Source: Anaerolineae bacterium (GTDB lineage: Bacteria > Chloroflexota > Anaerolineae > Aggregatilineales > Phototrophicaceae). Taken from it: 64,000 nucleotides of DNA. The position numbers were made by a program, and so were the translations under genes. Positions 57,743 through 64,000 of the stretch are shown in pieces; position 1 is the stretch's first letter, and the number at the start of each line of letters is the position of its first letter. Under the pieces are notes generated by a model that saw only the letters and a program-made list of their open reading frames with translations, was not told where the DNA came from and did not search any database. Location of the stretch: the NCBI GenBank assembly GCA_022843745.1, contig JALHNB010000003.1:124001-188000 (forward strand), written 5' to 3'.

Positions 57743-57770
57743 TTGACAGGCCACATCTGATGGCTAACAT
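57743..57770 (+). promoter_or_regulatory. Candidate promoter for homoserine dehydrogenase gene
   Basis: TTGACA (57743-57748), 16-bp spacer, TAACAT (57765-57770). It is divergent from the promoter on the other strand, and the two share ACGTTAAAAT sequences (about 57652 and 57720). Confidence 0.45.
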
Positions 57771-57818
57771 AATCGCCGCTATCAATATCGGATTTTGAAA
57801 CAAACAGGGGATCGCGTG

Positions 57819-58835
57819 ATGAAACTCGCACTTATCGGATTTGGCGTTGTGGGTCAGGGTTTAGCGGAGATTTTGCGCGATAAAGCAGACGACTTGCACC
57901 AATCATATGATTTCGCGCCACAGATTGTTGCTGTAGTGACTCAGCGGCGCGGCTCACTCTACTGTCTCGACGGCTTGCGGATTGATGATCTGCTCTCAGC
58001 GATGACAAAAGGCCATCTTGACCACTACCCCGATGCTGCCGGGTTGATACGCGATTGGGACGCGCTTCGCATCATTCGCGAAAGCAACGCTGATGTGATG
58101 GTCGAATCGACGCACTCCAATTTTGAAACCGCCCAACCTGCGCTGGATTACTGCCGCGCAGCTTTTGACAGCGGCAAGCATGTGGTTCTGGCGAATAAAG
58201 GCCCGGTGGCGCTGGCTTATTCTGAATTAGTCACTCTGGCTGATAGTGCAGGGAAAAAGCTCTTTTTCGAAGCAACTGTCATGGCGGGAACGCCCTCCAT
58301 CCGACTGGCGATGGATGCCTTGTCCGGTTGTCAGATTACCGAAGCGCGGGGCATTCTCAATGGCACGACCAATTACATTCTGATGCAGATGGAAAATGGA
58401 ATGCCCTATGGTGAGGCGCTCGCTCAGGCGCAGTCACTCGGTTATGCCGAAGCCGATCCCGCTGGCGATGTGGACGGATGGGATGCCGCTGGCAAAGCGC
58501 TGATTCTGGCAAACGCGGTGTTCGGTACGCCCTTAACACTCAGTCAAATGACTGTAAAAGGGATCAGCAATCTTACGCAGGCAGACATCGAAACGGCGCG
58601 TCATGCCGGAGAGCGCTGGAAACTCATCGCCCACGTGACACCGGAAGGCGGCAGCGTCCAGCCGACTCGCCTGCCTGTCACCGACCCGTTGGCGAATGTG
58701 TCTGGCGCAAACAACGCGATCACCTATAAAACGGACCTCCTGGGAAGGGTCACGCTCATTGGAGCAGGTGCGGGACGTTTGCCAACCGGATTTGGCCTGC
58801 TGTCTGATTTATTGAACATTCACCGTTTGGCATGA
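57819..58835 (+). CDS. hom: Homoserine dehydrogenase
   Basis: 338 residues. The NAD(P) loop is LIGFGVVGQGLAEIL, the catalytic domain has VVLANKGPVALAY, FEATVMAGTPSI, GILNGTTNYIL and AEADPAGDVDGWDAAGKALI. These are the conserved parts of the enzyme that makes homoserine from aspartate semialdehyde on the way to threonine and methionine. The C-terminal ACT domain of larger forms is absent, so feedback control by threonine through that domain is not expected. I start at ATG 57819, which has CAGGGG 8 nt upstream. It stands alone, divergent from the MFS run. Confidence 0.93.
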   Translation: MKLALIGFGVVGQGLAEILRDKADDLHQSYDFAPQIVAVVTQRRGSLYCLDGLRIDDLLSAMTKGHLDHYPDAAGLIRDWDALRIIRESNADVMVESTHSNFETAQPALDYCRAAFDSGKHVVLANKGPVALAYSELVTLADSAGKKLFFEATVMAGTPSIRLAMDALSGCQITEARGILNGTTNYILMQMENGMPYGEALAQAQSLGYAEADPAGDVDGWDAAGKALILANAVFGTPLTLSQMTVKGISNLTQADIETARHAGERWKLIAHVTPEGGSVQPTRLPVTDPLANVSGANNAITYKTDLLGRVTLIGAGAGRLPTGFGLLSDLLNIHRLA

Positions 58836-58914
58836 TGCAAAACTTGTCTAGTTATGCTGAATTCTCTATGAAATACAGGGGTTTATCATATAAAATATTA
58901 TAAAACTTAAACGA

Positions 58915-60102
58915 ATGGAATCGGATAACGTGAACCAAAAGGAACAAGGCTGGGGCAGTGTTGATAATCCCCCGTCAGCAGCCGAAGGAATAAAAGCGAG
59001 AATTTTACTGGTTGAAGATGATGTTAACTTGTTAGAAGGTGTTCGCAATATCCTGGAACTCGACCACTATGATGTATTGACGGCTGAAAACGGCATCGAA
59101 GCGCTGGAAATTCTGCACGCCGAGACAATACCACCTGATCTCATCCTTTCGGATATTATGATGCCCCGCATGGATGGCATCCGCTTGTTAGAAGAAGTGC
59201 GCAAAGAGCAGCGTTGGGTTTCAATCCCTTTTATTTATTTGACCGCAAAGGGTGAAAAAGTCGATATTCAAAAAGGCAAACTGCTTGGTGTCGATGATTA
59301 TGTGGTCAAACCTTATGACCCGGATTATCTGCTCGTTGCTATCAAATCACGCCTGGATCGCCATCGCAAATTGAATGATTATTATTCGGCTGCGATGAAC
59401 GAACTCAAACACAGCATTCTCACGATTCTGAATCACGAGTTCCGTACCCCGCTGACCTTTGTAGTCGCGTATGCCGATATGTTAAATTCGCCGGAGCCGC
59501 TTGAATTAAGCACCAGTGAGCTACAGGATTACCTGAGAGGCGTGAGCGTTGGTGCGGATCGTTTGCGCCGCCTGATCGAGAATTTCATTCTATTGGTCGA
59601 GCTTGAAACCAATGATGCCCGCAAAACCTATCAGGCTCGTAAAGCGCCCATTACGGACATCCAGATGCTACTGCTATCCGCCTGGAACGAGATCACAAGC
59701 CGCGACGGTATGACACACACCTGTAACATCCAAGTTGAAGCATCGCTCCCACATTTTTTTGGGGATGTGCAGTTTTTCAAACGGGCGCTGGTGCAATTAT
59801 TGGATAATGCGGTGAAATTTTCGCCGGAAAATAAGGTTATCAATATCGGCGCGAAGATGGAAGGCAATGAGATTTGCGTTTGGATTCAAGATCATGGGCG
59901 CGGCATTCCCGAAAATGAACACCGCAAAATCATGGAAAGTTTTTATCAGATCAATCGTCCTGTAAACGAAGACCAGGGCGCGGGCGCAGGGCTGGCAATC
60001 GTCAAAGGCGTTGTTAATCTGCACGGTGGACGCATCTCGATTGTGAGCGAAGTCGGCAAAGGCAGTACATTTTCGATCTATTTACCCGTCGCACCGGGTT
60101 AG
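58915..60102 (+). CDS. Receiver-histidine kinase hybrid protein
   Basis: 395 residues. The receiver domain (about 27-150) has acidic residues at 34-35 (VEDD), phospho-acceptor Asp 80 in ILSDIMMPRMDG and Lys 132 in VVKPYDPDYL. The HisKA domain has His 174 in ILNHEFRTPLTF, and the HATPase domain has LLDNAVKFSPEN, IQDHGRGIPEN and GAGAGLAIVKGVVNLHGGRI. No membrane helix is present, so it is cytoplasmic. The input probably comes from a partner kinase phosphorylating the receiver. The partner and target gene are not adjacent. Confidence 0.93.
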   Translation: MESDNVNQKEQGWGSVDNPPSAAEGIKARILLVEDDVNLLEGVRNILELDHYDVLTAENGIEALEILHAETIPPDLILSDIMMPRMDGIRLLEEVRKEQRWVSIPFIYLTAKGEKVDIQKGKLLGVDDYVVKPYDPDYLLVAIKSRLDRHRKLNDYYSAAMNELKHSILTILNHEFRTPLTFVVAYADMLNSPEPLELSTSELQDYLRGVSVGADRLRRLIENFILLVELETNDARKTYQARKAPITDIQMLLLSAWNEITSRDGMTHTCNIQVEASLPHFFGDVQFFKRALVQLLDNAVKFSPENKVINIGAKMEGNEICVWIQDHGRGIPENEHRKIMESFYQINRPVNEDQGAGAGLAIVKGVVNLHGGRISIVSEVGKGSTFSIYLPVAPG

Positions 60103-60205
60103 CGTTTATGATCGTAGGCTTTTCGTACTATTCAAGTTGAGCGAAATCTTGGGTATCACTCTATAATGAAAGAAGTTTTGTAATGTACCGAGAGGATTAC
60201 CCACA

Positions 60206-61363
60206 ATGAGAATAAAACGCGCTTTGCTTCTTTTGCCTATTTTGCTCCTGAGCTTTATTATTCAGGCACAGGCTCAGTCTGTTTCGCCCACCGAAGAAGC
60301 CGATCCGAACGCCAATATCAGTTGGCCGCCACCCGTCTATGTCCTGCGCGGCGAGTTTTCGCTGCGTGGTTCAGCCAACCTCGCCAATATGGTGAGCTAT
60401 TTTATCGAATATCGTCAGCTTAATGACGACCTCACGCCCCAAGCCGATAACATTCCCTGGCTTCCGGCCACGCTGCCAAGTTCAGCGCCCGTTCTCGATG
60501 ACGTACTGGGCGTATGGAACACGGTCACTGAAGAGGATGGCGTTTATGAACTGCGCCTGACCATCAATATTCGCGGTGGTGATCCGGTATTTGCCCGTGT
60601 AAGCCCAGTACGTGTCGAGAATAACCCGCCGCCGTTCGCTGTTGTCGCTACCGCCACGCCAGACCTCGTTCTGCCGACGATTGCGCCGCAGCCCACCATC
60701 GCGCAGGCTGTTCCGACGCTCCTGCCCACACCGACTGCTTTTGATCCGACCCCGCGCGTCACGCCAAATCGCGCGATTGATGTCAATATTCGCAGCGGTG
60801 ATAACACCAGTTACCCGATTGTCGGGAGTCTACGGCAGGGCGAGTCGGCAATTATCCTGGGTATCAGCAATACAGGCTCAGGCTGGTTCCGCGTCCAATT
60901 GGTAAATGGCACAGTCGGTTGGGTCGCCGGGGGTGTTGTCACCATCACCGGGGATATTGGCAACGTTCCGCGTGTCTCACCACCTGCCACACCCACCCCA
61001 ATCGCTACCGCGACACCCACGTTACCGGATGTGACCATCACAGGTTTGCGTTATGACCGGGGACAGATCAAGCAGGGCGAAGCCTTCCAGGTCATCGTCA
61101 CGGTACGCAATAACAGCGGTGTCTTTATGCCGGATACGCAGCTTCTCTGCACCATCAAGCCGATGAATGTTGAGACGAGCGCCAATACCGGCAGCCTGAA
61201 CGCCTTTGAACAGCGTGATGTCTTTATGCCGGCCCGCACACTCACCACAGGCGGCGGTGGCAACGTCACTGTTGACTGCGCGGTAGATGTCAATCGCCTC
61301 GTGGCTGAAATCGACGACAACAATAACTTCTTCAGCATCACGACGCAGTTAGCCGCGCCATAA
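60206..61363 (+). CDS. Secreted WPPPVY-module, SH3b and CARDB protein, paralog 1
   Basis: 385 residues. Signal peptide (MRIKRALLLLPILLLSFIIQ) cut near AQAQS. Residues 33-140 are an Ig-like module with ISWPPPVYVLRGEFSLRGSA, IPWLPATLPSSAPVLDDVLG and YELRLTINIRGG. A Thr/Pro-rich linker follows. Residues 190-250 are an SH3b domain (NIRSGDNTSYPIVGSLRQGE, GWFRVQLVNGTVGWVAGGVV). Residues 275-385 look like a CARDB Ig domain (QGEAFQVIVTVRNNSGVFMP). It probably binds cell wall or glycan. TATAAT at 60162 is a possible -10. Two further genes start with the same module. Confidence 0.85.
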   Translation: MRIKRALLLLPILLLSFIIQAQAQSVSPTEEADPNANISWPPPVYVLRGEFSLRGSANLANMVSYFIEYRQLNDDLTPQADNIPWLPATLPSSAPVLDDVLGVWNTVTEEDGVYELRLTINIRGGDPVFARVSPVRVENNPPPFAVVATATPDLVLPTIAPQPTIAQAVPTLLPTPTAFDPTPRVTPNRAIDVNIRSGDNTSYPIVGSLRQGESAIILGISNTGSGWFRVQLVNGTVGWVAGGVVTITGDIGNVPRVSPPATPTPIATATPTLPDVTITGLRYDRGQIKQGEAFQVIVTVRNNSGVFMPDTQLLCTIKPMNVETSANTGSLNAFEQRDVFMPARTLTTGGGGNVTVDCAVDVNRLVAEIDDNNNFFSITTQLAAP

Positions 61364-61377
61364 AATCACATCTTATT

Positions 61378-61405
61378 TGTAGGGGGAGGCATGCCTCCCC
61401 CTACA
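61378..61405. repeat. REP-like perfect palindrome, TGTAGGGGGAGG type
   Basis: TGTAGGGGGAGGCA and TGCCTCCCCCTACA form a perfect 28-bp palindrome. It lies 15 bp after the stop of SH3b protein 1 and could terminate or stabilise that transcript. The core differs from the GCGC copies. Confidence 0.92.
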
Positions 61406-61538
61406 TTTCCCGCATTTTGATAAACGATCATCGTGAATGAGTGGGGTAATCGTCTCTTTGGCGCACAGCAGCGCACAGGGAATTTCTCTACGATGAGATT
61501 CAGAATTAACAATGCTGCTTTTGCACAAGGATGATTTT

Positions 61539-62699
61539 ATGATGTTCAAATTGCGATCTGTCGTGATTTTGCTGCTGATTCTCATCTTCGCCGTGAGCGT
61601 TCAGGCACAGGAGAACACCCCGGTCAACCCCAACGCCATGATAACGTGGCCGCCACCTGTTTATGTGGTCAGCGGCGAGTTTGTCATTCGCGGCTCGGCG
61701 AATCTGCCGAATATGACCAATTATTTTATCGAGTACCGCGCGCTCAACGAAGATCAAACGATCCCCAATGAGATTGCGCCCTGGCTTCCGGCGACCCTGC
61801 CCAGCGCCGCACCTGTCTTAAACGATATATTGGGAACGTGGAACACGACAACCGAAGAAGATGGGCTTTATGAGCTACGCCTGACCCTCAACGTGCGTAG
61901 TGGTACACCCGTGATTTTTCCCGTGAGTCCGATACGCATCCTGAACGCGCCACCGCCGTTCGCAGTGATTCCGACTGCGATTCCTACCACGCTTCCAGTC
62001 CTGCCAACTGTCGCATCGCCCATTCTGGCAACCGCCACAGCAACACCATTCGACACGACTCCGAGCGTCACAGCGACGACAAATGCCAATATCCGGCGCG
62101 GCGACAGCACATTTTATGAAGTTCTTGGTGCGCTACGCCCCGGCGACTCGGCGACGATTATCGGTATCAGCGCGACGGGTTCAGGCTGGTTTAACATTCA
62201 ATTATCGAACGGCTCACGCGGTTGGATCGCGCCGAGCGTCGTCAATGTTTCCGGCGACACGCGCAACCTGCCCTTTATCTCGCCACCTGCGCCGCCAACA
62301 GCCACCCCGATTCCGTTCACACCGACACCAATCACACAAGCAAATCTGGCTGTGAATAGTCTGAGTTTGTCTATTGATCCGCCGCGCTGTAAAGAAACAT
62401 TCGTCATCACGGTGCGTGTCACCAATTTCGGCTCCGGCCCAACGTCGTCCAGCGGCTCGATTGCGGTGCAGGATGTTCGTACCGCAAATGGCACGATAGC
62501 GGCAACGACCAGCGGTGGCTTCCCCATTCTCAGCGCTGGACAATCGTTTGACGCCACGATCCCGCTCACCGTCGATACATTCTTCGATGAAGCTCATCGC
62601 ATCACGATTGTCATTGACTCGCAGAACCAGGTCGTGGAAACGAACGAAAGCGATAATACTGTCGTGCGCGATTACACCCTGCAAAAGGCTGCCTGCTAG
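61539..62699 (+). CDS. Secreted WPPPVY-module, SH3b and CARDB protein, paralog 2
   Basis: 386 residues, same plan. Signal peptide (LRSVVILLLILIFAVSVQAQ), module with ITWPPPVYVVSGEFVIRGSA and APWLPATLPSAAPVLNDILG, Thr/Pro linker, SH3b domain with NIRRGDSTFYEVLGALRPGD and GWFNIQLSNGSRGWIAPSVV, then a CARDB domain (CKETFVITVRVTNFGSG, with a VVETNESDNTVVRDYTL end). It is a tandem paralog of the preceding gene. The start is ATG 61539 with AAGGA 7 nt upstream. Confidence 0.85.
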   Translation: MMFKLRSVVILLLILIFAVSVQAQENTPVNPNAMITWPPPVYVVSGEFVIRGSANLPNMTNYFIEYRALNEDQTIPNEIAPWLPATLPSAAPVLNDILGTWNTTTEEDGLYELRLTLNVRSGTPVIFPVSPIRILNAPPPFAVIPTAIPTTLPVLPTVASPILATATATPFDTTPSVTATTNANIRRGDSTFYEVLGALRPGDSATIIGISATGSGWFNIQLSNGSRGWIAPSVVNVSGDTRNLPFISPPAPPTATPIPFTPTPITQANLAVNSLSLSIDPPRCKETFVITVRVTNFGSGPTSSSGSIAVQDVRTANGTIAATTSGGFPILSAGQSFDATIPLTVDTFFDEAHRITIVIDSQNQVVETNESDNTVVRDYTLQKAAC

Positions 62700-62714
62700 A
62701 ATTATGCTATAGTC

Positions 62715-62741
62715 GTGGGGACGATTTGTAACCGTCCCCAC
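62715..62741. repeat. REP-like hairpin
   Basis: GTGGGGACG (62715-62723) and CGTCCCCAC (62733-62741) pair around ATTTGTAAC. The element lies between SH3b protein 2 and the last gene and is a variant of the window's REP family. Confidence 0.75.
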
Positions 62742-62762
62742 AACATCATGGAGAAGTAGTTG

Positions 62763-64000
62763 ATGAAAAAACGAACTTTCTTAGGGTTGATCCTTTTTTT
62801 GCTGTTTATAGCCTTACCGCTTTCGGCGCAGGACGCGGGAATCTCGATTGATTGGCCGCCACCTGTTTACGACCTGACCGGGAAAGTGAATGTCACAGGC
62901 ACGGTCAATCCGCCTGATCTGGTCAATTATTTTCTGGAAGCCGCCGAGTTTGACGAATCGGTAGAGCCTTTCTGGATTCCAGTCAGCCTGCCGAGCAACG
63001 TCCCTGTCGTGAATGGCGTTCTGGGCGTATGGGATACCACACTCTACGCTGACGGCCTGTATCAACTGCGGCTGCATGTGCGTTCGCGTTCCAGCGAGGA
63101 TGCCTATGTGATCGTCGGGCCGCTGCGCATCGCCAATACGCTCGAACGCCCCATCGGAGAAACTCAGCCGCCTGTTGCGTTACCAACCATTGCGGCAACG
63201 GTAGCGCCTGCCGCAACCCTGCCACCTGAACCGACAGAAGTGGCTGTAATCCCGCGTCCACGCCCTGTGAATCAACTGCCGATTCCGGTGGGCGGTCATG
63301 TGATTAAATTTGAGCAAACAACGGTTGATGCCATGAACAGCGCCGGGATGACCTGGATGAAATGGCAGATTCCGTTCGTCATTGGCGACGACTCGCTGGT
63401 GCAGGTCGCGCTGGATCGGCTCAATTTTGCCCATCAGAACGGCTTTAATGTGCTGTTGAGCATCAAGGGTGACAAAAACGAACTCGACGAACTCGACGAG
63501 GAATATTATCCGCTGTTCGCCGATTTTGTCGGACGCATCGCGGCGCTAGGGCCGGACGCGATCCAAGTGTGGAATGAGCAAAATCTGGATCGTGAATGGC
63601 CGAACGGAAAAATCGACCCGGCGGCCTACGTTGAGATGCTGCGTCAGGCTTATGAGGCCATCAAAGCCGCTGATCCCGAAGTTTTCGTTATCACAGGTGC
63701 GCCCGCACCAACCGGAGCTGAAGGCGCATTCGGATTGGCGGCGGTCTGGAATGATGATCGCTACTACCAGGGCATGGCGAACGCAGGCGCGGCGAATTAT
63801 GCTGACTGTATCGGTGTGCATTATAACGAGGGTATCATCGCGCCGCAGCAGCAGGGCGGCGACCCACGCACACCGGATTATCCCACACGCTATCTGCCGT
63901 TGATGATCCAGCGGGCGGCGTTCCCCTTCCGCGGCGACAATATTCCGCTGTGTTTTTCAGAACTGGGCTATCTCACGCCGGATGGCTACGGCCCGCTGCC
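62763..64000 (+). CDS. Secreted WPPPVY-module protein with glycoside hydrolase-like barrel (partial)
   Basis: The ATG at 62763 opens a frame that has no stop before the window end, so at least 412 residues are present and the C-terminus is missing. A signal peptide (MKKRTFLGLILFLLFIALPL) ends near SAQDA. The module reads ISIDWPPPVYDLTGKVNVTG and has WIPVSLPSNVPVVNGVLGVW. A Pro-rich linker leads to a TIM-barrel part from about 178, with QVWNEQNLDREWPNG (Glu candidate) and PLCFSELGYLTPDGYG. That resembles the clan GH-A pattern in the hydrolase at 17.9 kb. Function in glycan degradation or binding is inferred. Confidence 0.8.
   Translation, partial: MKKRTFLGLILFLLFIALPLSAQDAGISIDWPPPVYDLTGKVNVTGTVNPPDLVNYFLEAAEFDESVEPFWIPVSLPSNVPVVNGVLGVWDTTLYADGLYQLRLHVRSRSSEDAYVIVGPLRIANTLERPIGETQPPVALPTIAATVAPAATLPPEPTEVAVIPRPRPVNQLPIPVGGHVIKFEQTTVDAMNSAGMTWMKWQIPFVIGDDSLVQVALDRLNFAHQNGFNVLLSIKGDKNELDELDEEYYPLFADFVGRIAALGPDAIQVWNEQNLDREWPNGKIDPAAYVEMLRQAYEAIKAADPEVFVITGAPAPTGAEGAFGLAAVWNDDRYYQGMANAGAANYADCIGVHYNEGIIAPQQQGGDPRTPDYPTRYLPLMIQRAAFPFRGDNIPLCFSELGYLTPDGYGPL

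Overview
The window looks like chromosomal DNA of a Chloroflexota bacterium, most likely an Anaerolineae-like lineage. This is inferred from gene content, not from a marker phylogeny. Pointers are the thioester alpha-2-macroglobulin with bacterial Ig-like repeats, secreted SH3b/CARDB proteins with Thr/Pro-rich linkers, a bacterial release-factor-like (baeRF/Vms1-type) protein, a DUF3105-DUF305 pair, a kinase fused to a sugar-binding domain, and a recA plus guaA housekeeping background of moderate GC. Secreted proteins mostly carry plain Sec signal peptides, with one lipoprotein. I found no rRNA, tRNA, CRISPR array, transposase or prophage.

Layout. 1-10.1 kb: the tail of an alpha/beta hydrolase, two paralogous TPR-like/membrane proteins, a 2073-residue alpha-2-macroglobulin, a DUF218 protein and a GvpU-like protein. 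10.3-11.6 kb: membrane-anchored DUF3105 and DUF305 proteins. 11.9-16.8 kb (minus strand): guaA, an S9 peptidase, xpt, an EthD-domain protein and a DUF883-like protein. 17.1-28.2 kb (plus): phytanoyl-CoA-dioxygenase-like enzyme, anchored glycoside hydrolase, two GT39-like membrane glycosyltransferases, a TIGR01777 epimerase, a DUF4432 mutarotase-like protein, a secreted propeller protein and an EamA transporter. 28.2-35.1 kb: URO-D-family enzyme, SsuD-like monooxygenase, YitT protein, baeRF protein, cobalamin adenosyltransferase, recA and a TfoX-like protein with a histone-H1-like tail. 35.2-44.8 kb: serine beta-lactamase-family protein translationally chained through two mini-ORFs to a zinc-ribbon/TIR-like protein, then a lipoprotein, a phosphoesterase, an odd DtxR-family regulator, the kinase-sensor fusion, a C39-like peptidase with TPRs, an ADP-ribosylglycohydrolase and a DegT aminotransferase. 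45.1-52.5 kb: a heterodimeric ABC exporter and a convergent peptide importer lacking its ATPases. 52.8-57.6 kb (minus): bactofilin-like membrane protein, anti-sigma and ECF sigma factors, ArsR regulator, MFS exporter and a small protein. 57.8-64 kb (plus): homoserine dehydrogenase, a receiver-histidine kinase, and three tandem secreted proteins sharing an N-terminal module I call WPPPVY, the last running off the window.

The most striking non-genic structure is a family of GTAGGGGC...GCCCCTAC palindromes. One occurs in every convergent intergenic gap longer than 40 bp in the window. It supplies the TAG stop codon of two genes, and it occurs in frame between membrane helices of the glycosyltransferases. 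Other candidates for new biology are the mini-ORF chain before the TIR-like gene, the kinase-sugar sensor, the WPPPVY module, a promoter-terminator leader before the ABC exporter, and a DtxR-family protein whose primary metal site is missing.
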